The translations under genes and the position numbers were made by a program. A stretch of DNA of 64,000 nt. Origin: Pseudescherichia sp032055545 (GTDB taxonomy: Bacteria > Pseudomonadota > Gammaproteobacteria > Enterobacterales > Enterobacteriaceae). Below the pieces are notes generated by a model that was not told the DNA's origin, did no database searches, and saw only the letters and a list, made by a program, of their open reading frames with translations. Each line of letters opens with the position of its first letter. Within the stretch, counting starts at the first letter, position 1. Shown one piece after another: positions 33,169-41,970 of the stretch. The stretch lies in the NCBI GenBank assembly GCA_032055545.1, contig DAMBQR010000006.1:55411-119410 (forward strand), read 5' to 3'.

Positions 33169-34638
33169 TTATTTGTTAAATCTTTCCGGGAACTCCATGT
33201 CCTTGTAGCTGACGAATTTCGTTCCACGGGTCAGCTTGTAGCCGAACCAGATGATCAGGAACAGCGGGATACCGATATAGGTCGCAGCGACCCCGCCCCA
33301 GTCAATGGTATCTTCAAGGAAGGCCTGGTAGTTCTGACCCAGCGTAATAATCAGGCAGAGCACAAAGGCAAAGATAGGACCCAACGGGAAGAAGCCGGAG
33401 CGGTATGGCAGATCGTTCAGGTCATGACCCTGCATCACATAGCCGCGACGGAAACGGTAGTGGCTGATAGCAATCCCCAGCCAGGCGATAAACCCGGTCA
33501 TGCCCGATGTATTCAGCAGCCACAGGTAAACCGTCTGGTTACCAAACATTGAGGTCAGGAAGCAAAGCCCGGCAATCACCGTGGTGGCATACAGAGCGTT
33601 ACGCGGTACGCCGCCTTTAGAGAGACGGGCGAAGATACGCGGCGCTTTACCGTCGCAGGCAAGGGTGTAGAGCATACGCGTGGAGGCGTACATGCCAGAG
33701 TTACCTGCCGAGAGTACCGCCGTCAGGATCACCGCATTCATAATCGCCGCCGCAGAGAGCAGGCCCGCGTGTTCGAAGACCAGAGTGAACGGGCTGACGC
33801 TGATGTCTTTCACATCGTTACGCAGCAGGCTCGGATCGGTATAAGGGATGATCAGGCTGATAATCAGGATGGCGAAGACATAGAACAGCAGGATACGCCA
33901 GAACACCTGACGCACCGCACGCGGAATATTCTTCTCGGGATCTTCTGATTCACCCGCCGCAATGCCAATCAGTTCGGTCCCCTGGAAGGAGAAGCCAACG
34001 ATCATCGCCACGCCAATCATAGCCGCAAAGCCGCCGGCAAACGGCGCGTCGCCAATGCCCCAGTTGCTCCAGCCGGCCGGTTTCGCGCCCTGGAAGATGC
34101 CAACGATCATCATCACGCCGACGATGATAAAGATAATCACGGTGGCGACCTTGATTAACGAGAACCAGTACTCCGCCTCGCCAAAGCCTTTCACCGAGAT
34201 CCAGTTCAGCAGTACGATGGCGGCCAGGAACAGCGCGCTCCAGATCCAGCCCGGCGTGTCCGGGAACCACCAGCTCATCACCAGCTGGGCGGCCACCAGG
34301 TCAACGGCGATAGTTACCGCCCAGTTGTACCAGTAGTTCCAGCCCAGCGCGAAGCCAAAGCCCTCTTCTACATACTTCTGCCCGTAGGTAGCGAATGAAC
34401 CGGACACCGGCATATAGGCTGCCAGCTCGCCGAGACTGGTCATCAGGAAGTAAACCATCAGACCAATCAGTATATAAGAGAGCAGCGCGCCGCCGGGGCC
34501 TGCCTGTGAGATGGTTGCGCCGCTGGCAACAAAGAGACCTGTACCAATAGATCCGCCAATAGCGATCATTGTCAGGTGACGCGCCTTGAGTTCACGGCGA
34601 AGCGTGGGCGCTTGTGTGGTTTTAGTTTCGGAAACCAT
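33169..34638 (-). CDS. lysP: Lysine-specific permease LysP
   Basis: 489-residue, 12-helix amino acid permease of the AAT family that imports L-lysine with protons; in E. coli it also senses lysine for CadC. Family motifs are GGSIGTGLFVASGATI near residues 28-43, the LGELAAYMPVSGSFATYG segment, and FQGTELIGIAAGESEDPEKN near 222-241. Length and sequence match E. coli LysP. It is a single gene with its own terminator. Regulation by ArgP is known in E. coli; I see no riboswitch-like element ahead of it. Confidence 0.97.
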   Translation of the reverse strand: MVSETKTTQAPTLRRELKARHLTMIAIGGSIGTGLFVASGATISQAGPGGALLSYILIGLMVYFLMTSLGELAAYMPVSGSFATYGQKYVEEGFGFALGWNYWYNWAVTIAVDLVAAQLVMSWWFPDTPGWIWSALFLAAIVLLNWISVKGFGEAEYWFSLIKVATVIIFIIVGVMMIVGIFQGAKPAGWSNWGIGDAPFAGGFAAMIGVAMIVGFSFQGTELIGIAAGESEDPEKNIPRAVRQVFWRILLFYVFAILIISLIIPYTDPSLLRNDVKDISVSPFTLVFEHAGLLSAAAIMNAVILTAVLSAGNSGMYASTRMLYTLACDGKAPRIFARLSKGGVPRNALYATTVIAGLCFLTSMFGNQTVYLWLLNTSGMTGFIAWLGIAISHYRFRRGYVMQGHDLNDLPYRSGFFPLGPIFAFVLCLIITLGQNYQAFLEDTIDWGGVAATYIGIPLFLIIWFGYKLTRGTKFVSYKDMEFPERFNK

Positions 34639-34768
34639 GTGAAAATGCTATCCATCAAAAAAATGAGGCGGGATTGTAGCAGACGTCACCACATCCTTCT
34701 GGCTCAAATATGCGGTTATAAGAGACCTTCATGATCGGTAATAAATTATAAGTAAAGCACAGAAATCT

Positions 34769-35635
34769 TTAGATCTCACAGTAGCGCAGGAAGCGCTTCA
34801 GGGCGCTGGAGAGATGCTTCTGCCGGTGATGAATACGCCATAGAGTACGTACCAGACGCGGCAGAGGAAGCGTAATCTCCCTGAGCGAACCCGCCTCCAG
34901 CTGCTCGGCAATCACCCGGCGCGACAGGCAGCTGATGCCCAGCCCGTGGCGCACCGCATGCTTGATGGCCTCTGAGTTGCCCAGCTCCATGCCAAGATGA
35001 AACTGTGGCAGATGGGAGAGCAGCAGATAGTCAACCAGCTCCCGGGTGCCGGACCCGCGCTCGCGCAGGATCCACGGGGCGCTGGCGAGACGCGCCAGAG
35101 TTACCTCTCCCTGCAGCAGCGGCGAGGCCGGAGAGGCAAACACCACCAGCTCATCCTCAAGCCAGGGTTCGGATACGATCTCGGCGGTATGGCATGGCCC
35201 TTCAATAAGGCCAATATCGACGCGGAAATCCGCTACCGCATTGATCACGTCCTGGCTGTTGCCCACGCTCATCTCCAGCGGCAGCGCCGGAAAGTCGCGG
35301 CGGTAGCGGGCAATAATCTCTGGCAGAATATAGTTGCCGACGGTGCTGCTGGCATAGACGCGGATCGCGCCATTATCTTCCCGGAACAGCTGCTCTATTT
35401 CCGTGGCCTGCTCCAGTAGCGCCAGCGCGCGAGGGTAAAGCAGACGCCCATGCTCGTTGACCACCAGCCGCTTACCGACCCGGTCGAAAAGCTGCACGCC
35501 CAGCTGCCCTTCGAGATCGGTCAGGGCCGCGCTGACCGCCGACTGAGAGAGGGCCAGCATCTGGGAAGCCTGGGTTGTCGAGCCGCTTTTCAGCACTTCA
35601 GCAAAAACCGCCAGCTGGCGCAGGGTGATATGCAT
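34769..35635 (-). CDS. yeiE: LysR-type regulator YeiE
   Basis: 288-residue LysR-family regulator, divergent from yeiH. The winged helix covers about residues 4-62 (LRQLAVFAEVLKSGSTTQAS, LALSQSAVSAALTDLEGQLG). The effector domain has IYASSTVGNYILPEIIA-like sequence and RERGSGTRELVDYLL. In E. coli and Salmonella YeiE has been linked to iron limitation and sulfite or flagellar control. The start at 35635 matches E. coli MHITLRQL; an upstream ATG adds seven residues. Compared with the E. coli protein it ends slightly earlier, at RYCEI. Confidence 0.93.
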   Translation of the reverse strand: MHITLRQLAVFAEVLKSGSTTQASQMLALSQSAVSAALTDLEGQLGVQLFDRVGKRLVVNEHGRLLYPRALALLEQATEIEQLFREDNGAIRVYASSTVGNYILPEIIARYRRDFPALPLEMSVGNSQDVINAVADFRVDIGLIEGPCHTAEIVSEPWLEDELVVFASPASPLLQGEVTLARLASAPWILRERGSGTRELVDYLLLSHLPQFHLGMELGNSEAIKHAVRHGLGISCLSRRVIAEQLEAGSLREITLPLPRLVRTLWRIHHRQKHLSSALKRFLRYCEI

Positions 35636-35759
35636 GGTCACGATCCTGTCAGGCAAGCATCGCTGCTTACCACTTATATAGATTAATTATAAATATATAA
35701 TCAATTTTATTTTTAAACCAGCACGACGTAACCTTTTTATCCCGACAGAGGAGAAGGTT

Positions 35760-36806
35760 ATGGCTGAACTGGCATTAAAATATCATCGTAGCACGAGACA
35801 TCTTATTCCAGGCCTGGCCCTGAGCGCAGCCGTCGCTGGCGTAGCGCTGTGGAGTGGCACTATTCCTGCCGTGTCCGGCGCCGGTTTTAGCGCCCTCTCG
35901 CTGGCTATCCTAATCGGTATGGTACTGGGTAACACCCTTTATCCCCGGATCGGGCAGCCCTGTGAGCACGGCATTCTGTTTGCTAAACAGCATCTGCTGC
36001 GGCTGGGGATTATTCTGTACGGCTTTCGCCTGACCTTCACCCAGATTGCTGACGTCGGCGTCAGCGGTATCGTAACAGACGTGCTGACGCTCTCCAGCAC
36101 CTTTTTACTGGCCTGTTTTCTGGGCCAGAAGGTCTTCGGCCTCGACAGGCACACCAGCTGGCTGATAGGGGCAGGCAGCAGCATCTGCGGCGCGGCGGCG
36201 GTGCTGGCCACCGAGCCGGTGCTGAAAGCCGACTCCAGCAAGGTAACGGTAGCCATCGCGACGGTGATGATTTTCGGCACGCTGGCTATTTTCATCTACC
36301 CTGCCCTCTATCCTCTGCTGGCACACTGGTTTACCCCGGAGAGCTACGGCATCTATATAGGTTCGACTATGCATGAGGTGGCCCAGGTGGTTGCCGCAGG
36401 CCACGCTGTCAGCCCGGAGACGGAGAGCGCAGCGGTGATCGCTAAAATGCTGCGGGTGATGATGCTGGCCCCGTTTCTGATCCTGCTCGCTGCCCGCGTG
36501 AAGCAGCTGGCTCCGGCTAACGACGGTCAACGCAGCAAGATTACGATCCCGTGGTTTGCGATCCTGTTTATTGCGGTGGCGGGGTTTAACTCCTTTGGCC
36601 TGCTGCCGAAAGCCGCCATCACTATGCTGATTACGCTGGACACCCTGCTGCTGGCAATGGCAATGGCGGCGCTGGGCGTGACGACCCACGTCAGCGCCAT
36701 TCGCAAAGCGGGGGCACGGCCGCTGCTGATGGCGCTGATCCTTTTTGCCTGGCTGATCGTTGGCGGCGGCGTCATCAACCTGGCAGTTCATTATCTAATG
36801 GCATAA
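35760..36806 (+). CDS. yeiH: UPF0324/PSE-family inner membrane protein YeiH
   Basis: 348-residue polytopic inner-membrane protein of the putative sulfate exporter (UPF0324) family, with ten or so helices. The family motif GAGSSICGAAAVLATEPVLK lies near residues 137-156 and STMHEVAQVVAAGHAVSPET near 201-220. The transported substrate is unproven. It is divergent from yeiE with 124 bp between, the usual arrangement for a LysR regulator and its target. A GAGGAGAAGG ribosome-binding region precedes the ATG. Confidence 0.94.
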   Translation: MAELALKYHRSTRHLIPGLALSAAVAGVALWSGTIPAVSGAGFSALSLAILIGMVLGNTLYPRIGQPCEHGILFAKQHLLRLGIILYGFRLTFTQIADVGVSGIVTDVLTLSSTFLLACFLGQKVFGLDRHTSWLIGAGSSICGAAAVLATEPVLKADSSKVTVAIATVMIFGTLAIFIYPALYPLLAHWFTPESYGIYIGSTMHEVAQVVAAGHAVSPETESAAVIAKMLRVMMLAPFLILLAARVKQLAPANDGQRSKITIPWFAILFIAVAGFNSFGLLPKAAITMLITLDTLLLAMAMAALGVTTHVSAIRKAGARPLLMALILFAWLIVGGGVINLAVHYLMA

Positions 36807-36882
36807 ATCAATACATTCTGCGGTCGCTTACCCGCTATCATACGCCTTTGTTTTTTACCTGCGGGTTTTACAGGAGTAGTAG

Positions 36883-37743
36883 ATGAAATTTATTGGCGCG
36901 CACGTTAGCGCGGCGGGCGGCGTGGCAAATGCCGCCGCACGTGCGGCAGAGATTGGGGCCACCGCCTTTGCCCTGTTTACCAAGAACCAGCGTCAGTGGC
37001 GGGCGGCGGCACTCACTCGCACCACCATCGACGAGTTTAAGGCCGCCTGTGAAAAGCACCGCTTTGGTCCAGGCCAGATCCTGCCCCACGATAGCTATCT
37101 GATTAACCTCGGACATCCGGTGGCCGACGCGCTGGAGAAGTCCCGGGAGGCCTTTATTGATGAGATGCAGCGCTGCGAGCAGCTCGGTCTGACCCTGCTG
37201 AACTTCCATCCCGGCAGCCACCTGATGCAGATCCCGGAGGATGAGTGCCTGGCGCGCATCGCCGAGTCGATCAACATTGCGCTGGATAAAACCGAGGGCG
37301 TGACGGCGGTAATTGAAAATACCGCTGGCCAGGGCAGCAACCTCGGCTTTAAGTTCGAGCACCTGGCGGCAATTATTGACGGCGTTGAGGATAAATCCCG
37401 CGTCGGCGTCTGCATCGATACCTGCCACGCCTTTGCGGCGGGGTACGATCTACGCGGCAGCGAAGCCTGTGAAAAAACCTTCGCCGAGTTTGAGCGGATC
37501 GTGGGTTTCCAGTATCTGCGGGGAATGCACCTCAACGATGCCAAAAGCGCCTTTGCCAGCCGGGTTGACCGCCATCACAGCCTGGGGGAAGGCAATATTG
37601 GCCACGAGGCCTTCAGCTGGATCATGCAGGATGCCCGCTTCGACGGTATTCCGCTGATCCTTGAGACCATTAATTCAGATATCTGGGATGAAGAGATTGC
37701 GTGGCTGAAGGCGCAGCAGGTGCAGACAGCCACGGTCCTGTAG
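36883..37743 (+). CDS. nfo: Endonuclease IV
   Basis: 286-residue AP endonuclease that cleaves 5' to abasic sites and trims 3' blocking groups in base excision repair; induced by SoxRS in E. coli. It is a TIM barrel with three metal ions, and the ligand motifs are visible: NFHPGSH (about 106-112), VIENTAGQGSN (144-154), CIDTCHAFAAGYD (177-189), HLNDAKS (215-221), DRHHSLGEGNIG (228-239) and LILETI near 259. Length is within one residue of E. coli. It is a single gene after yeiH; a marked SoxS box was not identified. The fru operon follows convergently. Confidence 0.98.
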   Translation: MKFIGAHVSAAGGVANAAARAAEIGATAFALFTKNQRQWRAAALTRTTIDEFKAACEKHRFGPGQILPHDSYLINLGHPVADALEKSREAFIDEMQRCEQLGLTLLNFHPGSHLMQIPEDECLARIAESINIALDKTEGVTAVIENTAGQGSNLGFKFEHLAAIIDGVEDKSRVGVCIDTCHAFAAGYDLRGSEACEKTFAEFERIVGFQYLRGMHLNDAKSAFASRVDRHHSLGEGNIGHEAFSWIMQDARFDGIPLILETINSDIWDEEIAWLKAQQVQTATVL

Positions 37744-37772
37744 GCCCGGTAAGCGTAGCGCCACCGGGCGCA
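37741..37772. repeat. Single REP element after nfo
   Basis: TAGGCCCGGTAAGCGTAGCG and CCACCGGGCG form a REP-type palindrome that includes the nfo stop codon. It belongs to the same element family as the array at 14.5 kb. Confidence 0.8.
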
Positions 37773-37773
37773 T

Positions 37774-37801
37774 AAAAAAGGGCAGCCCGTGGGCTGCCCT
37801 T
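37774..37801 (-). terminator. Terminator of fruBKA
   Basis: On the minus strand AGGGCAGCCC-AC-GGGCTGCCCT is followed by TTTTTTATG, 17 bp after the fruA stop. The plus-strand side has a weak T-run (TTGTTG) for nfo. Confidence 0.9.
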
Positions 37802-37817
37802 GTTGATCCCGCACGCG

Positions 37818-39515
37818 TTACGCAGTTTTCACTGCCATTTCCGCTTCCGGACGCTTCAGGAAGGCGTAGGCCAGACCCGCCAGCAGCGTACCGGCAACGA
37901 TCGCGATCAGGTAGCCCAGCACCGGGGTGATGGCACCCGGGATCAGCAGTACGAACAGACCGCCGTGCGGCGCCATCAGCTTCGCGCCAACCGCCATCGA
38001 GATAGCCCCGGTCACCGCGCCACCCACGATACAGCAAGGGATCACACGCATCGGATCGCGAGCGGCAAACGGAATTGCCCCTTCGGAGATGAAGCACAGG
38101 CCCAGCACCAGCGCGGCTTTGCCCCCCTCCTGCTGCCCTTTGTCGAACTTCTTACGGGCAACCATGGTCGCAACGCCCATCGCCAGCGGCGGTACCATGC
38201 CCGCGGCCATGATAGCGGCCATCGGTGCGTAGGTCTGGGTACTCAGCAGGCCAACACCGAAGGCATAGGCCGCTTTGTTAACCGGACCGCCCATGTCGGT
38301 ACACATCATGCCGCCAAGGATCGCCCCCAGCAGTACCGCATTCGCCGTACCCATGGTTTGCAGCCAGTGGGTCAGGCCCGTCAGGATACCCGCAACCGGT
38401 TTACCGATCAGGTAGATCATCGCCAGGCCAACCACCAGGCTGGAGAGAAGCGGAATGATCAGGATGGGCTTCAGCGCCTCCATGCTCGGCGGCAGCTTCA
38501 GCTTCTGGCTGATTGCCTTCGCCACATAGCCCGCGAGGAAGCCCGCAATGATACCGCCGATAAAGCCGGAGCCGGTGCTGACCGCCAGCATGCCGCCAAT
38601 CAGGCCCGGGGTCAGGCCTGGACGGTCAGCAATAGAGAACGCAATGTAACCCGCCAGCACCGGTACCATGAGCTTGAACGCCGAGTCGCCGCCGATCTGC
38701 ATCAGCGCAGCGGCCAGGGTATCAGGGGTTTTAAACGCTTCGATACCAAAGGCGAATGACAGGGCAATACAGAGACCGCCCGCTACCACCATCGGCAGCA
38801 TGTAAGAGACGCCGGTCAGCAGGTGACGGTAGGCGCCCGCGCTCTCTTTCTTCCCTTCTGTCGCCGCCTGGGCTTTGCCGGAAGGCTGGTAAGGCTTCGC
38901 TTCCGCCTGGGCTTTATCCAGCTCCTGGGCGGTTTTCTTCAGCGCCAGACCGGTAGTGGTGCGGTACATCGGCTTACCGGCAAACTTCGCCAGATCCACT
39001 TCGATATCCGCCGCAACGATCACCAGATCCGCCTCGGCCACCTCTTCCGGGGTGATGGCGTTACCCGCCCCCACGGAGCCACGGGTTTCAACCTTCACCC
39101 ACCAGCCGCGTTTTTTGGCTTCGGTTTCGATCGCTTCCGCCGCCATAAAGGTGTGCGCGACACCGGTCGGGCATGCGGTCACCGCCACAATGCGCTTCAC
39201 GCCGCCGCTCGCCGCCGGGGCAGCAGTCGCCGCCGCCGCTACCGGGGCACTGTAGACCGCAGCATGCGTTTTCGCCTCGCTCAGAAACAGCTCCGGATGT
39301 GCAACGGCGCGGTTTACGTCGCCAAGCCAGACCTTCTTGCCGCTCAGGGCGCTGTCGTTTGGCACGCTGGAGCCGAGCACAATTGCCAGCTCCGCTTCAT
39401 GCGGGTTGTCGATAAATTGCAGATTTGCTTTCTGTGCCGCCGCACCCAGCAGGGTTTTCGCCATGTAAGCGCGAGCCTGTCCAAGGGCGGAGTCAATAAT
39501 CAGCAGCGTTTTCAT
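37818..39515 (-). CDS. fruA: PTS fructose transporter subunit IIB'BC
   Basis: 565-residue membrane component of the fructose phosphotransferase system that imports fructose as fructose 1-phosphate. Order: an IIB'-like domain (residues 1-95, without a catalytic Cys), a linker rich in Ala, the IIB domain with active-site Cys in AVTACPTGVAHTFMAAEAIE near residue 113, a second linker, and the IIC membrane domain from about residue 230 with GGDSAFKLMVPVLAGYIAFS and LISEGAIPFA-type segments. It lies 15 bp after fruK. The operon is fruB-fruK-fruA, with a shared terminator. Confidence 0.97.
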   Translation of the reverse strand: MKTLLIIDSALGQARAYMAKTLLGAAAQKANLQFIDNPHEAELAIVLGSSVPNDSALSGKKVWLGDVNRAVAHPELFLSEAKTHAAVYSAPVAAAATAAPAASGGVKRIVAVTACPTGVAHTFMAAEAIETEAKKRGWWVKVETRGSVGAGNAITPEEVAEADLVIVAADIEVDLAKFAGKPMYRTTTGLALKKTAQELDKAQAEAKPYQPSGKAQAATEGKKESAGAYRHLLTGVSYMLPMVVAGGLCIALSFAFGIEAFKTPDTLAAALMQIGGDSAFKLMVPVLAGYIAFSIADRPGLTPGLIGGMLAVSTGSGFIGGIIAGFLAGYVAKAISQKLKLPPSMEALKPILIIPLLSSLVVGLAMIYLIGKPVAGILTGLTHWLQTMGTANAVLLGAILGGMMCTDMGGPVNKAAYAFGVGLLSTQTYAPMAAIMAAGMVPPLAMGVATMVARKKFDKGQQEGGKAALVLGLCFISEGAIPFAARDPMRVIPCCIVGGAVTGAISMAVGAKLMAPHGGLFVLLIPGAITPVLGYLIAIVAGTLLAGLAYAFLKRPEAEMAVKTA

Positions 39516-39530
39516 TATGCTCTCCTGCTG

Positions 39531-40469
39531 TTAGTTAAAAGGTTTTAAGTCAACGCGCGCCATCATCGCGGCTAACTGGGTACGATCGGTAATGCCTACG
39601 TTACTCTGGCTAACGGCCAGCGCCGCGACCGCCGTCGCAAGGCGTAACGTATGCTCACTGGACTCACGCATCAGCAGGCCGTAGATCAGACCCCCGACCA
39701 TCGAATCCCCTGCGCCAACGGTGCTTACCACCTCCATTGACGGCGGTTTGGCGATCCATTCGCCTGAAGCGTTAACCCAAAGCGCCCCTTCCGCACCCAG
39801 CGAAATCACCACGTGGGCGATCCCCTGTTCGCGAAGGGCATGAGCGGCTTCAATGACATCTTTCAGCTCAGGCAGCTTACGCCCGGCCCAGATCTCCAGC
39901 TCGCGGCGGTTCGGCTTCACCAGCCACGGGGCAGCTTTTAGCCCGGCGACCAGCGCCTCGCGGCTGCTGTCAAAGATGATGCACGGGCACTGGCTGCGCA
40001 GGCGGGTCATCCAGTCGGTAAAGGCTTCCGGACTAACTCCAGCCGGCAGGCTGCCGCTGACGCAGACCATATCGAACTGGCCCAGCCAGCTCAGGGAGTC
40101 GGCAACAAAGCGTTCCCAGTCGGCAGGGGTCACTTCAAAACCGGAGAAGTTGAAATCGGTGACTTCGCTGTCTTTTTCGGTCAGCTTAACGTTGATGCGG
40201 GTCCGGCCCTGCACCACCTGAAAACGGTTGGCAATGCCCAGCTCGCTGAACAGCTGCTGGAAACCATCCTGGTTATCTTTGCCGAGGAAACCGCCAACGG
40301 TGACGTCAATGCCTAAGTCTTTAAGCACCTTAGCAACGTTGATCCCTTTACCTGCCGCATGCAGGCCGGTAGTCCGGACGAGGTTCACTTCACCGCGTTC
40401 AATTTCCGGGGTGAATCCCACCAGGTCATAGGCCGGGTTAAGGGTGATGGTGGCTACGCGTCTGCTCAT
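39531..40469 (-). CDS. fruK: 1-phosphofructokinase
   Basis: 312-residue PfkB-family kinase that phosphorylates fructose 1-phosphate to fructose 1,6-bisphosphate. PfkB signatures are visible: AAGKGINVAKVLKDLG near residues 34-49 and the C-terminal ATP-binding and catalytic loop STVGAGDSMVGGLIYG near 243-258, with the base Asp at GAGDS. Its ATG overlaps the fruB stop by one base. Length matches E. coli exactly. Fructose 1-phosphate, its substrate, is the Cra inducer. Confidence 0.98.
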   Translation of the reverse strand: MSRRVATITLNPAYDLVGFTPEIERGEVNLVRTTGLHAAGKGINVAKVLKDLGIDVTVGGFLGKDNQDGFQQLFSELGIANRFQVVQGRTRINVKLTEKDSEVTDFNFSGFEVTPADWERFVADSLSWLGQFDMVCVSGSLPAGVSPEAFTDWMTRLRSQCPCIIFDSSREALVAGLKAAPWLVKPNRRELEIWAGRKLPELKDVIEAAHALREQGIAHVVISLGAEGALWVNASGEWIAKPPSMEVVSTVGAGDSMVGGLIYGLLMRESSEHTLRLATAVAALAVSQSNVGITDRTQLAAMMARVDLKPFN

Positions 40470-41599
40470 TATGCGCCCTCCCCCAGACCGCCCGCGATGG
40501 CTTCGCCAATCGCCTGCAGCGCCTGTTCAGCATCTTCGCCCTGCGCGGTAAAGCGCAGGCGATGACCTTTTTTCACGCCCAGCGCCACTACCTTCATCAG
40601 GCTACGGCCGTTGGCAGGCTTGCCGCTGCCGTCGAGGTTGGTGACGGTCACGTCGCTGTTAAACTGTTTAATGGTGTTGACCAGCATCGTTCCTGGACGC
40701 GCGTGCAGGCCATGCTCGTTACGCACGACAAACTCGGCGTTCAGCACGTCAGCTTTGAGCGCATCATCACTGGTCAGCAGCGCCAGCAGCGTGGCGGGAT
40801 CCGCAGACAGCAGGCGGTCAGCTTTATTCGCCAGCAAAATGTCAGCCAGACGCTTCAGCACGGCCTGAGGCTGATCGTCAGCCATCGCCACGCTAACCAG
40901 CAGCTGCGCCTTCTCACCGTCAACCTCAAACGCGTTGGCGGCACGGCTTACGGCGATTGCGCTGCCGGTATTCCCTTCAGCGCTGTCGTTCAGCCAGATG
41001 CCCTGGCCAAGGTTCAGCGGCTGTTCGCTGATGGCGCGGGTCACGAAGTTAACGTCAACGGCACCGGCCTCTTTCAGGCGTCCGGCGTTCAGCGCCTGCA
41101 GGGTCACCAGATCGTTAGCCGCCACGTCGAGAATCAGGGTTTCATTATCCAGCTTCATGCCAGCGCTTTGCTTTTCACCCATCAGCAGCGCGCGCAGCTC
41201 TTCCGCAGTCGTCGCTGACTGTAACTGGGCTGCGACATCATCGTCGCTCAGAACGTGGGTCAGCTGACGCAGCAGGCCCAGATGCTCATCAGAGCTGGCG
41301 GCGATGCCGATAGCGACATAGGCCACCTGGCCCTCACCCCACAGGACGCCCTGCGGGAACTGATAGACCTGCACGCCAGTTTTCAGCACCTGGTCACGGG
41401 TATCGGTGGTACCGTGCGGAATAGCGATGCCGTTGCCGAGAAAGGTCGAGGTTTGCTGCTCGCGCGCGAGCATACCGGCCACGTAGCCGTCAGCCACGTT
41501 GCCCGCCTGCACCAGCGCGCCTGCTATCTGGCGAATAGCCTCTTCTTTATTACTGGCCTGCTGGCCTGGATGGATGTCCTGAACGGATAACTGGAACAT
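40469..41599 (-). CDS. fruB: PTS fructose diphosphoryl transfer protein (IIA-HPr fusion)
   Basis: 376-residue cytoplasmic phosphocarrier of the fructose PTS. It has an N-terminal IIA domain with active-site His62 (IPHGTTDTRD), a central M domain and a C-terminal HPr-like domain (FPr) with HGLHARPGT, whose His near residue 299 takes phosphate from enzyme I. The start at 41599 fits the E. coli start MFQLSVQDIHPG; the open frame upstream runs through the promoter. It is the first gene of fruBKA and is preceded by two Cra operators. Confidence 0.97.
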   Translation of the reverse strand: MFQLSVQDIHPGQQASNKEEAIRQIAGALVQAGNVADGYVAGMLAREQQTSTFLGNGIAIPHGTTDTRDQVLKTGVQVYQFPQGVLWGEGQVAYVAIGIAASSDEHLGLLRQLTHVLSDDDVAAQLQSATTAEELRALLMGEKQSAGMKLDNETLILDVAANDLVTLQALNAGRLKEAGAVDVNFVTRAISEQPLNLGQGIWLNDSAEGNTGSAIAVSRAANAFEVDGEKAQLLVSVAMADDQPQAVLKRLADILLANKADRLLSADPATLLALLTSDDALKADVLNAEFVVRNEHGLHARPGTMLVNTIKQFNSDVTVTNLDGSGKPANGRSLMKVVALGVKKGHRLRFTAQGEDAEQALQAIGEAIAGGLGEGA

Positions 41600-41620
41600 G
41601 AATCTCCACTCCTGCTGAAC

Positions 41621-41635
41621 TTGAATCGTTTCAGC
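41621..41635. promoter_or_regulatory. Cra (FruR) operator, proximal, of fruBKA
   Basis: Complement GCTGAAACGATTCAA fits the Cra consensus (TGAAWCGWTTCA-type). It lies 22 bp before the fruB ATG, in a position that blocks transcription. Confidence 0.85.
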
Positions 41636-41686
41636 TAGCTGGTGAAATGGAGCGTCACCGGCGCGGAAAAGGATCGGGCAGATGAC

Positions 41687-41700
41687 GCTGAAACGTTTCA
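41687..41700. promoter_or_regulatory. Cra (FruR) operator, distal, of fruBKA
   Basis: GCTGAAACGTTTCA is a near-perfect palindromic Cra site about 66 bp upstream of the other. Two Cra sites upstream of fruB are also known in E. coli. Confidence 0.9.
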
Positions 41701-41970
41701 CGAAGTCTTGCTTACTCTGCCCACCGGATCAAGGAAACTCTTAATTTAGGTATTAAAATTTAGAGCTAATGCACATTTCTTTACCACCTGCCGACGCGGT
41801 GCTGAACAAAATGTGTCTGTCATCAGGCCTGTTTCAGCAACGTCAGCCTTAATGATAATTATTTCAAAATGCCGTTTTGCTTTTTTGTGGCAAAACCCGG
41901 TCCGATAGCTGTCTATTTTCGCTCCTGCGGCGTAAAATCCGCCTCTCTCTACGCTAAACGATAGTCAAAG

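Noticed and set aside
34639..34768. Lysine riboswitch upstream of lysP
   Set aside because: The gap is only about 130 bp and shows none of the conserved L-box segments; E. coli lysP is controlled by ArgP.
37800..38759. Plus-strand 319-codon open frame inside fruA
   Set aside because: Antisense shadow of fruA; low-complexity His/Arg/Gln-rich translation.
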